NCBI RefSeq assembly: GCF_030730945.1
Contig: NZ_JAVAMS010000001.1
Location: 930,001 to 994,000, forward strand
Reading direction: 5' to 3'
Length of the DNA: 64,000 nt
Source: Aurantiacibacter poecillastricola
Lineage (GTDB): Bacteria > Pseudomonadota > Alphaproteobacteria > Sphingomonadales > Sphingomonadaceae
Part shown: positions 46,925 to 54,970 of the stretch, one piece after another
Numbering within the stretch: position 1 is the first letter of the stretch
Layout of the letters: every line of letters starts with the position of its first letter
Made by a program: the position numbers and the translations under genes
The notes under the pieces: generated by a model
The model's database searches: none
Told to the model about the DNA's origin: nothing
The model's input: the letters and a program-made list of their open reading frames with translations, nothing else

Positions 46925-48729
46925 GCTTCGCTCCCGTCGGGATTGGCGACCGTGACAATCTGAAACATCCCGGCATGCATGTGGTAGAGAAGGTGACAGT
47001 GGAAGGCCCAGTCGCCGGGCTCGTCCGCCGTCAGGTCGAACTGCGCGCTGCCACCCGGCTGCAGGATTACCGTGTGCTTGAGCGGTTGACGATCGGCCGG
47101 CGCGCCATTGACCAGCTCGAAGAAATGACCGTGCAAGTGAATGGGGTGCGCCATCATCGTGTCGTTGACGAGCTTCACGCGCACGCGCTCGTTATAGGCG
47201 AAACGGATCGGCTCGTCTGAGACGGCGGAGAACTTCTTGCCGTCGAACGACCACATGTAGCGCTCCATATTGCCGGTCAGATGAATTTCCATTCGCCGGG
47301 ACGGCGTGCGGCCCTCGCGGTGCGGCGTAAAAGCGCGCAGCTTGCGATAGTCGAGCGTACGATGCGGCACATCGGCGAGACCGATGCCGGGATCGCCCAT
47401 GCGATCGACCGGGTTCATCGAGACCATGTCGAGACCGGGCCCGACCTTCACATCGGGCGGCAGAAGCGAGGTGTCGCGCATCTGCATGCCCGACATGCCG
47501 GCCATGCCTGCCATCTCGGCTTGGCCGGACGAACCATGATCCATCCCCGCCATGTCGCCGCCACTTCCGTGGTCCATGCCCGACATGCCGGCATCGCCAG
47601 ACGAGCCGTGGTCCATGTCGCTCATGCCCATGTCCGCCATGGTCAGAAGCGGCGGATCGCGCAGCGGCGGAATGGCGGCGCGAGCGCCGGGTGCGCTCGC
47701 GAGTGTGGCAATACCCATGCCCGAGCGGTCCATCGACTCCGCAACCAGCGTGTAGGCTTGTTGCGCGCCCGGCGTCACGACGACGTCATAGGTCTCGGCC
47801 ACACCGATCTGGAACTCGTCGACCTCAACCGGCTCGACGTTCTGCCCGTCCGCCTGAACGATGGTCATCGGCAGGCCGGGAATGCGAATATTGAAGAAGG
47901 TCATGGCGCCGGCATTGATGAAGCGCAGCCGCACGCGTTCGCCTGGACGGAAGAGGTATTCCAGATTGTCGAGCGGGCCATGGCCGTTCAGAAGGTAGGT
48001 ATAAGCCGCGCTCGAAACGTCGAGGATGTCGGTCGGCATCATGCGCATTCTGGCCCACATCCGGCGATCCTCACCCGAAAGCGGGTAGTCGTCGGTCCAG
48101 GTATTCTGGTTGTAGTTGAAGTAGCCCTCGCCCTTCTTGAGCTTGTCGAAAATCGTGTGGGGCGACATTTCGCTGAATTCGCTCAGCACCACGATATATT
48201 CGCGGTCGGCCTGAACCGGATCGGGTCCGGCGGGATCGACCACGATCGCGCCGTAATGCCCGGCCTGTTCCTGCAGCCCGCTATGCGAGTGCCACCAATA
48301 GGTGCCTGACTGGCGAACCGGGAATTCGGCGGTGAAGGTCTCTCCCGGCTTGACGCCGGGGAAGCTTACTCCCGGCACTCCATCGAGTTGAAACGGCACG
48401 AGCAGACCGTGCCAGTGGATCGAGGTATCTTCCTCGAGCTGGTTATGGACATTGAGCCGGACGGTCGTGCCTTCCTGCAAACGCAGCAGCGGACCGGGGA
48501 TCGTGCCATTGACGGCGATCGCTCCCCCGCGCCTGTTACCGGTCGCGAAGGCCGATCGGGCAACGGTGAGGTCGATATTGGGGCCGGATACCTCGTCCAG
48601 CCCCTTGCGGGCGTTACCTGCGAGGATGTCCGCGCCGCGTGCCCAGGCAGGCATCGCCCCGGCAAAGCTGAGCAGACCCATTCCTCCTGCTCCGGCTCCG
48701 AGAAACTTGCGTCGATTGACGGCGATCAT
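46921..48729 (-). CDS. copA: Copper resistance multicopper oxidase CopA
   Basis: A 602-residue Tat-exported (NRRKFLGAG) periplasmic oxidase that converts Cu(I) to Cu(II). Copper sites are visible as SIHWHGLL and TYWWHSHSG (type 2/3), HPIHLHGHFF, and HCHLLYHMHAGM (type 1, with the axial Met). A Met-rich insert (GMSDMDHGSSG repeats, about residues 370-420) is typical of CopA. AGGAG lies 6 bases before the ATG. An ECF-type promoter is placed between the sigma gene and copA. Confidence 0.96.
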   Translation of the reverse strand: MIAVNRRKFLGAGAGGMGLLSFAGAMPAWARGADILAGNARKGLDEVSGPNIDLTVARSAFATGNRRGGAIAVNGTIPGPLLRLQEGTTVRLNVHNQLEEDTSIHWHGLLVPFQLDGVPGVSFPGVKPGETFTAEFPVRQSGTYWWHSHSGLQEQAGHYGAIVVDPAGPDPVQADREYIVVLSEFSEMSPHTIFDKLKKGEGYFNYNQNTWTDDYPLSGEDRRMWARMRMMPTDILDVSSAAYTYLLNGHGPLDNLEYLFRPGERVRLRFINAGAMTFFNIRIPGLPMTIVQADGQNVEPVEVDEFQIGVAETYDVVVTPGAQQAYTLVAESMDRSGMGIATLASAPGARAAIPPLRDPPLLTMADMGMSDMDHGSSGDAGMSGMDHGSGGDMAGMDHGSSGQAEMAGMAGMSGMQMRDTSLLPPDVKVGPGLDMVSMNPVDRMGDPGIGLADVPHRTLDYRKLRAFTPHREGRTPSRRMEIHLTGNMERYMWSFDGKKFSAVSDEPIRFAYNERVRVKLVNDTMMAHPIHLHGHFFELVNGAPADRQPLKHTVILQPGGSAQFDLTADEPGDWAFHCHLLYHMHAGMFQIVTVANPDGSEA

Positions 48730-48761
48730 AAAGGGCTCCTGACGTGGCGTTTACCGTTACT

Positions 48762-48785
48762 TACGCGCGCGCCCACCCAACCCCT
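48762..48785 (-). promoter_or_regulatory. ECF-sigma promoter site E: TTTGAGGGG / CGTAAG (copA)
   Basis: On the minus strand, AGGG starts at 48785 and CGTA at 48765, exactly 20 bases apart. The TTTGA part includes the stop codon of the sigma gene. It leaves a leader of about 26 bases to the copA ATG and so would drive copAB separately from the sigma operon. Confidence 0.65.
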
Positions 48786-49345
48786 CAAAGTTTTTCGAAG
48801 CGCTCCTTCAGCCTGTTGCGCGCGCGGTATACGCGGGTTTCGATCGCCTTTTCGGTCGTTCCGAGAAGATCGGCCGCCTCGGCCTGGCTACGCCCCTCGA
48901 TGGTGACGAGCACAAGCGCTTCGCGCAGCCTTACTGGCATTCGCGCGATCTCGGCCTGAACACGATTGAGCTCTTCCCTGGAAACGGCCGACGTTTCAGG
49001 ACCCGGCAAATCGTCGGCGATGGAATGGAGTTCGTCATCGCCCGACAGTCCGAAAAAGCCCGCGACCTTGCGCCTGCGCAAACGGTCCCGGCAGCGGTTG
49101 AGGACGACGGTTGTCAGATAGGGTCCGATCGGCTTGTCCGGATCGAGCCGATGGCGCGTCAGCCACACCGAAGCGAGGCTGTCCTGAACAACGTCCTCGG
49201 CCTGCGAAGGAGAGGAAAGCATGCGTGTCGCGAGCGCGAGAAGCCGGCCGGTTTCATGTTCGACGAGCATGCTGAAAGCCCGTTTGCTTCCAGCCCTTGC
49301 CTGCGAAACAAGGGCCTCATCCGGATTATCGCCCGCCCACGTCAT
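48785..49345 (-). CDS. ECF sigma factor, CnrH-like
   Basis: A 186-residue sigma-70 family factor of ECF type. Region 2 runs from FSMLVEHETGRLLALATRML through SQAEDVVQDSLASVWLTRHR, and region 4 carries MPVRLREALVLVTIEGRS then QAEAADLLGTTEKAIETRVYR. It lies six bases after a CnrX-like sensor and in the same transcript as a CnrY-like small membrane protein, the order of cnrYXH. Released by the anti-sigma protein, it should transcribe the five sites A-E. The metal sensed is inferred to be copper from the neighbouring genes. Confidence 0.92.
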   Translation of the reverse strand: MTWAGDNPDEALVSQARAGSKRAFSMLVEHETGRLLALATRMLSSPSQAEDVVQDSLASVWLTRHRLDPDKPIGPYLTTVVLNRCRDRLRRRKVAGFFGLSGDDELHSIADDLPGPETSAVSREELNRVQAEIARMPVRLREALVLVTIEGRSQAEAADLLGTTEKAIETRVYRARNRLKERFEKL

Positions 49346-49351
49346 GGCGCT

Positions 49352-49786
49352 TCAGTCGCGCGGGTCGCGGGTCAGGGCGTCGGAGACCTTGCGGTCGAAC
49401 TGGCGTTGCTGATCGGGTTCGAGAATTTCGCGCATGTCGAAGACATGGCGCACCGTTGCTTTCTGCAGATCGCCCATGCGTGCATGCACCTCGTCGATCG
49501 CGGCCGAGACCTCGGGACCGTACTCATGCTCGGTTTCCATCGCCTGGGCGAGCCGGGCATTGGCTGCACGCGCCGATCCTTCGAGCCGTGCCCTTTCGAC
49601 CGCGAAACGGGCCTCGAGCGCGTCGAGACGCTGCTCCTGGTCGGCCGTCAGGGTGAGCTCGTCGTGCACGAAATCGTGTAGGCCGGAGCCGGCCTCGTGA
49701 TTGGCCCAGCGATCCGCGACAATCGCGCCGAGGCATCCTGCAAGTGCTGCGAGAAGCACCGCGAGAACGATATGCGTCGTTTTCAA
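49352..49786 (-). CDS. CnrX-like periplasmic heavy-metal sensor
   Basis: A 144-residue membrane-anchored periplasmic protein. The N-terminal helix (THIVLAVLLAALAGCLGAIVA) precedes a helical hairpin with HDFVHDELTLTADQEQRLDALEA and a C-terminal helix (VRHVFDMREILEPDQQRQF). This matches the CnrX/heavy-metal-resistance (Spy-like) fold, with His and Met candidates for metal sensing. The start is TTG 49786, three bases after the CnrY-like gene. It should relay metal occupancy to the anti-sigma protein. Confidence 0.83.
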   Translation of the reverse strand: MKTTHIVLAVLLAALAGCLGAIVADRWANHEAGSGLHDFVHDELTLTADQEQRLDALEARFAVERARLEGSARAANARLAQAMETEHEYGPEVSAAIDEVHARMGDLQKATVRHVFDMREILEPDQQRQFDRKVSDALTRDPRD

Positions 49787-49789
49787 ACC

Positions 49790-50086
49790 TTATTGCTCCA
49801 CATGGAGGAGCGCCGATGGGGACAGCCGTTCGCCGAGGATCGCACTGTCGCCAAATGGCGCGGACGACGTGCCATACCCCCCGGGCCAACCGCTCGTTCC
49901 GGCGCCAGCCCCGAGCCCGACGACAAACAGACCGACGAACAGAGCCGTGCGGCGGCGTCGGTCGGCGATTTCGCCAAGCTGTCCGGCGCGCTGCCAAACG
50001 CCATCCATAAAGTCGGCGGGGACCTCGCTAGCGGCGGTGGCGGAGAGGGTTCCGAGCACCGCATCAAGAGAGTGTTTGTCACGCAT
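49790..50086 (-). CDS. CnrY-like membrane anti-sigma factor
   Basis: A 98-residue protein with the CnrY layout: a cytoplasmic N-terminal part (about 60 residues, with VPADFMDGVWQRAGQLGEIA), one membrane helix (TALFVGLFVVGLGAGAG) and a short periplasmic tail (SALLHVEQ). It shares little literal sequence with CnrY, so the call rests on size, topology and the Y-X-H gene order. AGGAG lies 8 bases before the ATG at 50086, and promoter A is 31-56 bases upstream. Confidence 0.7.
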   Translation of the reverse strand: MRDKHSLDAVLGTLSATAASEVPADFMDGVWQRAGQLGEIADRRRRTALFVGLFVVGLGAGAGTSGWPGGYGTSSAPFGDSAILGERLSPSALLHVEQ

Positions 50087-50116
50087 CCGAAAAACTCCTG
50101 TGGGTTCCACGTGCCC

Positions 50117-50142
50117 TATACGCGCTCGCCTGCACAATCCCT
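50117..50142 (-). promoter_or_regulatory. ECF-sigma promoter site A: TTTAAGGGA / CGTATA (cnrYXH-like operon)
   Basis: On the minus strand, AGGG starts at 50142 and CGTA at 50122, 20 bases apart. It sits 31-56 bases before the CnrY-like ATG, a normal promoter distance, and implies autoregulation. Site B lies back to back with it. Confidence 0.65.
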
Positions 50143-50158
50143 TAAACTTCTTTTTTTG

Positions 50159-50184
50159 AGGGAATGTCCCCCGCCATACGTAAT
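50159..50184 (+). promoter_or_regulatory. ECF-sigma promoter site B: TTTGAGGGA / CGTAAT (methyltransferase-DUF411)
   Basis: AGGG starts at 50159 and CGTA at 50179, 20 bases apart. It shares GGGAWTGT-N11-CGTAW with site A and points the other way, towards the methyltransferase. Confidence 0.65.
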
Positions 50185-50237
50185 CGAGACGGGTCTGCCA
50201 GAATCGGGTCGAACCCGGGATGAATGGGAGCGAACGC

Positions 50238-50924
50238 GTGAACAATATCACCGCGCCTGAAGATCACGGCGAATTCACGCCTCTTCTTGGCAAGAGCTTT
50301 CTGACGCCGCTTTACGACCGGGCGCTCGGTCTGTTCACCCGCGAACATCTCTGGCGACAAAAGATTGTCGAAGAGCTGCACCTTGTCCCCGGCGACCGGG
50401 TGATCGATGTCGGCAGCGGAACCGGTACACTTCTCAAGGCCTTGATGACGGATTGCCCGGAAGCGGGTCTGATCGGTGTCGAACCCGACCAAGAGGCGCT
50501 CGCGCTTGCGCGGCGCAAGTTTGGGGCGGGAGCCGATCTCGTCAAATGGCACAATGGCTTTCTCGAAAGCCTCGAGCTGCCCGCAGGGTGGCAGCCGAAC
50601 AAGATCGTCAGCAGCCTCGTCCTTCACCAGGTTCCCTTGCGCAAGAAGCAGGCAATCCTGGAAACCATCGAAAGCTTGCTCGTGCCAGGCGGAACCGTCT
50701 TGATCGCCGATTATATGAAGCAGGATAGCCCACTCATGCGGAGCCTCTTCCGGGCGACCGTCCAGTCGCTTGACGGCATTAGCGACACGCAGCCCAGCGC
50801 CGACGGCGAAGTCGAAAAACTGTTCGCCGAAATCTTCACCGAGCCATGCCTGCTCCACCGGTTCCCGACGGTGACCGGGACGATCTCGCTATGGCGCGGA
50901 TACAAGAAAGGAATTGCACAATGA
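50238..50924 (+). CDS. Class I SAM-dependent methyltransferase (UbiE-like)
   Basis: A 228-residue methyltransferase. Motif I is VIDVGSGTG near residue 54, followed by GVEPDQEALALARRKF, IVSSLVLHQV and GGTVLIADYM. Membrane-gene context is absent. Start GTG 50238 (GGGAG 7 bases upstream) is preferred; an ATG at 50220 adds six residues. It overlaps the DUF411 gene by four bases. The methylated substrate is unknown; a metalloid or metal-linked thiol is speculative. Confidence 0.85.
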   Translation: MNNITAPEDHGEFTPLLGKSFLTPLYDRALGLFTREHLWRQKIVEELHLVPGDRVIDVGSGTGTLLKALMTDCPEAGLIGVEPDQEALALARRKFGAGADLVKWHNGFLESLELPAGWQPNKIVSSLVLHQVPLRKKQAILETIESLLVPGGTVLIADYMKQDSPLMRSLFRATVQSLDGISDTQPSADGEVEKLFAEIFTEPCLLHRFPTVTGTISLWRGYKKGIAQ

Positions 50925-51385
50925 TCTGGAAAAAGCCTGCCCTGTTCCGGCGATCGGTTAGCGGCGGGGCCTTGCTCGTGCTGGCAGCCTGTTCGAACGT
51001 GGCTCAGGCAGCGACCTATACGATGTTCAGGGACCCCGGATGTGGATGCTGTCTCAACTGGGCAGGCCATCTTGAAGATGGGATGAACGCGAAGGTGGCA
51101 TCGGTCGACAGCAAGGACATGGCGGCGATCAAGACCGCGCGCGGCGTACCGGAAGAATTGTGGTCGTGCCACACGATGGAGGTCGATGGATACATCATCG
51201 AAGGTCACGTGCCCGCCGAGGCAGTAGACCAGCTTTTGCGCGAGCGGCCCGCCGGCGTTGCCGGCCTTGCGGTTCCGGGAATGCCTCTGGGATCGCCCGG
51301 CATGGAGGCCGGAAACCGGATCCAGCCCTATGAGGTCATCGCCTTTGGTCCGACCGGACAGAGCGTCTTCGCATCGTATCGGTGA
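50921..51385 (+). CDS. DUF411 periplasmic metal-binding protein
   Basis: A 154-residue exported protein. A lipobox-like LAAC lies in the signal (VLAACSNVAQA). The DUF411 core has the metal-type motif DPGCGCCLNWAGHLE, then CHTMEVDGYIIEGHVPAEAV, then GVAGLAVPGMPLGSPGMEAG. These proteins occur in copper islands and probably bind Cu(I) through the CGCC and Met/His residues. It is translated from ATG 50921, overlapping the methyltransferase stop. Confidence 0.92.
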   Translation: MIWKKPALFRRSVSGGALLVLAACSNVAQAATYTMFRDPGCGCCLNWAGHLEDGMNAKVASVDSKDMAAIKTARGVPEELWSCHTMEVDGYIIEGHVPAEAVDQLLRERPAGVAGLAVPGMPLGSPGMEAGNRIQPYEVIAFGPTGQSVFASYR

Positions 51386-51596
51386 TTGTAAGGAACTGAC
51401 GCCAGTGGCCGCGCGAGAAATAAGGGCGATGTCTCGTTGAAGAACAATCGCGCGGGAATAACACAGAAGCCCGGGACACCGGGACGGGCGCTAAGATGCC
51501 TGTCGATCATCCCGCTGGGTCTGGGGCCGGCTGCCCCGACGGTCCCGGACCCTTCCGTTTGCATAATTTTAGGACGCACGAAGTGGGAGAAATGCG

Positions 51597-51869
51597 ATGG
51601 TAAAAGGATCAATCAAGAACTCGATATTCGCATGGGGCTGGACGCTCAGCGTGTTCCTGCTTGTCAGCTACCTCCTATGCATTGCCTTCGGAGTCCTCGC
51701 ACCCGAGCGGTTTCACATGCACCAAGCCTGGGCTCCGTTGCTGCCATGGTTCGAATGGCTGACCCTGTCGGGATTTCTCGCAGGAGCGGTGGGCAGTTTT
51801 CTCTACGGCTGGTACATCGCACTCATCGCGGTCCCGCTGCACCGGTTTTTCCAGGCCCGGTTTTCCTGA
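51597..51869 (+). CDS. Small two-helix membrane protein (DUF5676-like, tentative)
   Basis: A 90-residue protein with two membrane segments (GWTLSVFLLVSYLLCIAFGVL and FLAGAVGSFLYGWYIALIAV) joined by APERFHMHQAWAPLLPWFEWL. It resembles small DUF5676-type membrane proteins of metal islands, but I am not certain. GGGAGA lies about 8 bases before the ATG. The 211 bases before it, after DUF411, show nothing else. Confidence 0.65.
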   Translation: MVKGSIKNSIFAWGWTLSVFLLVSYLLCIAFGVLAPERFHMHQAWAPLLPWFEWLTLSGFLAGAVGSFLYGWYIALIAVPLHRFFQARFS

Positions 51870-52034
51870 TTTGACGCGCTGAATATTAGGCGCACTCAGC
51901 GTGGACTGCCGTGCCTTGACGCGCCGCCATCGGCATCGCTGCAGGAAGAAAGAGCGCGCCGCCGGAAATCGATAGCTCAACGCGATTCCGGGGCCAGCCC
52001 AAGGATGGCTCATGCCCCGCCAGAAAATTTTTTG

Positions 52035-52060
52035 AGGGGTGAGCCGCTTCGCAACGTACT
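52035..52060 (+). promoter_or_regulatory. ECF-sigma promoter site C: TTTGAGGGG / CGTACT (permease operon)
   Basis: AGGG starts at 52035 and CGTA at 52055, again exactly 20 bases apart, with the same T-run and GA upstream as site B. It lies about 50 bases before the permease start. Confidence 0.65.
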
Positions 52061-52108
52061 GCTTGTCGTGATGTTTCTCGGACGGGAGGACATCGACAGG
52101 GGAAAGAC

Positions 52109-53458
52109 TTGCAGACAGATGGCAACGATCAACATGGGAAGAGTGCTGGGTCGATAACGCTGCTTGGCGGTGTCGCAATGGGAACCGGCGTCATGATCGG
52201 CGCTGGTATTTTCGCACTGACCGGCCAGATTGCCGAACTGGCTGGACCGCTATTTCCGCTTTCTTTCATAGTCGGCGCCCTGGTCACTTCCCTAGCCGCC
52301 TACAGCTACATCAAGATGTCGAACCGCTGGCCCTCCTCTGGCGGCATCGCGATGATTCTTCAGAAGGCCTACGGACCGGGTGTTGTTGCAGCATCGGCAT
52401 CGCTCCTGATGGCGCTGTCGATGGTCATCAACGAAAGCCTGGTCGCTCGGACCTTCGCGACCTATGCCTTGCGGCCCTTTGGGCTCGAGAGCAGCGGCAT
52501 TCTGGTTTCCGTCGCGGCACTGGCGCTCATCGTCTTCGCCTATTTCGTGAATGCGGCAGGCAACAAATCGGTCAGCGGTTTCTCTCTCGTCATGTCGGCG
52601 ATCAAGATCGGCGGCATCGCCCTGTTCGCGATTGCGGCGATCTGGGCCAGCGGCTTTTCGGGCGGCGCCTTCTCAGAGCCAGTCGCGCCTTCGGGTCTCG
52701 ACGCGTTGCTCGCGTCGGTCGCCTTCTCGATCCTCGCGTTCAAGGGTTTCACCACCATCACCAACAGCGGCGGCGAAATCATCGATCCGCACCGAAATGT
52801 TGGCAGAACCATTATCATTTCGATCACAGTATGCGTGGTCGTCTACCTTCTGGTCGCGGTGGCGGTCGGAGCCAGCCTCAGCACTTCGGAAATAGCGCAA
52901 GCGCGCGATTACTCGCTTGCGGCAGCTGCGCGCCCCGCGCTCGGAGAGCTTGGGTTCTATTTCACAGTCGCAATCGCGATCGCAGCCACGACCTCGGGTG
53001 TCATCGCCAGCGTTTTCGCCGTTTCGCGAATGCTGACGATGCTGACCGAAATGAAGATGATCCCGCATAGCCATTTTGGGATGAAGGGACCGATCCGCAG
53101 TCACATGCTGGTCTATACCGTCGTGGTCGCCGGCACGCTCGCGGTCCTGTTCGATCTTTCGCGGATCGCCTCGCTCGGAGCGTTCTTCTATCTCGTAATG
53201 GACATGCTCGTGCATTGGGGCGTGCTGCGCGGTTTGCGGGAAGAAATAGGCGCGCGTGCCTGGATCCTCTGGTCGGCGCTCATGGCGGACGGCGTAGTCC
53301 TGACAGCTTTTGCCCTCGCCAAGCTCAAAACCGACCCTGCGGTCGTCGCCTATGCGGTCGCAGGTATTGCCGCAGTGTTCGGAGCCGAATGGTTCTATCT
53401 CCGTCGGAATCCTGCGCTGCGTGAAATGCCCGCCACACACGATGGAGATCATCGATGA
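52109..53458 (+). CDS. APC-superfamily amino-acid/polyamine-type permease
   Basis: A 449-residue transporter with about 12 membrane helices. The first helix holds the APC substrate motif MGTGVMIGAGIFALTGQIAE, helix 3 has MVINESLVARTFATYA, and helix 6 reads AFSILAFKGFTTITNSGGEI. The start is TTG 52109, with GGGGA 7 bases upstream. It is the first gene of a four-gene run with 4-base overlaps (channel, DUF305, lipoprotein). The substrate is unknown; the copper context suggests an amino acid or thiol ligand. Confidence 0.88.
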   Translation: MQTDGNDQHGKSAGSITLLGGVAMGTGVMIGAGIFALTGQIAELAGPLFPLSFIVGALVTSLAAYSYIKMSNRWPSSGGIAMILQKAYGPGVVAASASLLMALSMVINESLVARTFATYALRPFGLESSGILVSVAALALIVFAYFVNAAGNKSVSGFSLVMSAIKIGGIALFAIAAIWASGFSGGAFSEPVAPSGLDALLASVAFSILAFKGFTTITNSGGEIIDPHRNVGRTIIISITVCVVVYLLVAVAVGASLSTSEIAQARDYSLAAAARPALGELGFYFTVAIAIAATTSGVIASVFAVSRMLTMLTEMKMIPHSHFGMKGPIRSHMLVYTVVVAGTLAVLFDLSRIASLGAFFYLVMDMLVHWGVLRGLREEIGARAWILWSALMADGVVLTAFALAKLKTDPAVVAYAVAGIAAVFGAEWFYLRRNPALREMPATHDGDHR

Positions 53459-53868
53459 TCGCCGCACTAATTCTCGCCATTGCACTTTTCCTGGCCTCGG
53501 TCGGCGTGCATCTGTCGATCCTCGGCGCAGGGCATCGCATGCTCGACGCACCCGGAAATTTCTCCGCCAAACTTGGGGTCGCGCTTCTCGTCCTGGCATC
53601 GCACCTGCTTGTCGCGACGCTCTTCGCTGGCGGTTTCTGGCTGGGCGCGGAGCTGGGCCTCGGCGGGTTCGACAAGACGCCGGCGATGAGTGCGATGGAC
53701 TATTTCTATTTCTCGCTGATCAACGTGACCACGCTGGGGCTCGGCGACATCTACCCGACCGAGCACCTGCGCGTCATTGCCGGCGTCGAAGCCTTGACCG
53801 GCTTCGCGCTCATCAGCTGCTCGGCACAATTGTTCTGGACCATGATGAAGGAAGGAGAAAACGCATGA
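53455..53868 (+). CDS. Two-transmembrane potassium-channel-like protein
   Basis: A 137-residue protein with an N-terminal helix (MIAALILAIALFLASVGVHL), a second helix near 45-65, a pore-loop segment and a last helix (VEALTGFALISCSAQLFW). The pore loop reads TTLGLGDIYP, close to the K+-channel filter TxGyGDxxP with Leu in place of Tyr. That places it in the ion-channel-2 family. It overlaps the permease and DUF305 genes by four bases each. Such proteins occur with DUF305 in metal islands; ion selectivity is unproven. Confidence 0.82.
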   Translation: MIAALILAIALFLASVGVHLSILGAGHRMLDAPGNFSAKLGVALLVLASHLLVATLFAGGFWLGAELGLGGFDKTPAMSAMDYFYFSLINVTTLGLGDIYPTEHLRVIAGVEALTGFALISCSAQLFWTMMKEGENA

Positions 53869-54392
53869 CTGAAAGCACATCCCACTCGGATAAGGGAGGG
53901 GGCGGCAACTACTGGCGATTCATGGCCATGGTATCGACCTCGACCGTGATCATGTTCTTCCTGATGTACGCCAACAGCTTCGACATGGACGACGTGTTCT
54001 GGAGCGAGACGCGCTTCTGGATGATGTTCGTCATGGGCGCGATGATGATGGTGGTCATGCTTCTCTTCATGTGGGGCATGTACAAGGACCGGACCAAGAA
54101 CTTCATCATCCTGGGTGTCGGAGCCCTCGTATTCGCACTCGCGCTATGGCTCGTACGCAGCCAGACCACGGTCGACGACACCGAATACATGGCCGCGATG
54201 ATCCCGCACCACTCGATCGCGATCATGACCAGCGAGAGGGCGAGCCTGAAGGATCCGCGGGTTCGCGAACTTGCGCAGGCCATCATCGTCGCGCAGCGGC
54301 GTGAGATCGCCGAGATGAAATATCTCATCGAGGACATTGAGGAGCACGGTCCACGCACCGAAGAACGCCTGCCCGAGGAGATGCAGCAATGA
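53865..54392 (+). CDS. DUF305 membrane protein
   Basis: A 175-residue protein. Membrane helices rich in Met (RFWMMFVMGAMMMVVMLLFMW) and a third helix (LGVGALVFALALWLV) precede a periplasmic DUF305 domain. Its signature is seen as YMAAMIPHHSIAIMTSERA, then VRELAQAIIVAQRREIAEM. DUF305 proteins are ferritin-like helical bundles linked to metal stress. Co-translated with the channel-like gene. Confidence 0.9.
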   Translation: MTESTSHSDKGGGGNYWRFMAMVSTSTVIMFFLMYANSFDMDDVFWSETRFWMMFVMGAMMMVVMLLFMWGMYKDRTKNFIILGVGALVFALALWLVRSQTTVDDTEYMAAMIPHHSIAIMTSERASLKDPRVRELAQAIIVAQRREIAEMKYLIEDIEEHGPRTEERLPEEMQQ

Positions 54393-54877
54393 ACAAGATC
54401 GCAATTCTGACGCTTGCAGCCCTCCCACTGGCGGCCTGCAATACCAACAGCGCGATCGGTAATGATCGCGAAGCACAGCTCGATCCTCCGGCAACGGCAG
54501 CTCCGATAAAGAGTGCTGCGAGCGCTCTTGCCAATCTCAGCCCCGGCCTCATGCTGCCCGAGACCATGAGCGAGGCGGACCTCGCCGCGCTGGGAGCCGA
54601 AAACACGTGCCAGTTCCGCCTGACCGAGGTCGCTTTTCCGTCATTCGTCTACGACAACAGCGGTCGCGGGGCCATCAAGATCAACGGCAAGCTGATCCCT
54701 GTTACGGCAAGCGCCTCGGGTGAGTATGCAAATGGTGAGCTTCGTATCCGTACGCGCATTCTCGATGACGAAGGAGACGCGGGCTTGCAGATGCAGGAGC
54801 TCATAGTCGCCGGCCCCCGGATGAAGGACGAGTTCGGGTTCTGGGGTTACACGACCTGCGGCAACATCGAGGCGTGA
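54389..54877 (+). CDS. Lipoprotein, unrecognised (possibly DUF6692-like)
   Basis: A 162-residue lipoprotein (signal ALPLAAC). The mature part has ANLSPGLMLPETMSEADLAALG, NTCQFRLTEVAFPSFVY and the C-terminal EFGFWGYTTCGNIE, with two Cys that could pair. I recall similar proteins next to DUF305 in sphingomonads but cannot name the family with confidence. It overlaps the DUF305 gene by four bases and is last in this transcript. Confidence 0.72.
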   Translation: MNKIAILTLAALPLAACNTNSAIGNDREAQLDPPATAAPIKSAASALANLSPGLMLPETMSEADLAALGAENTCQFRLTEVAFPSFVYDNSGRGAIKINGKLIPVTASASGEYANGELRIRTRILDDEGDAGLQMQELIVAGPRMKDEFGFWGYTTCGNIEA

Positions 54878-54970
54878 AGGCGAGCGAGCGGGTGCCAGCG
54901 TCCGGCGGTACCCGCTCCACGATCACGATCAGCCCGGCACGCGCCGCCGAATTCATAATGAGGTACGACA

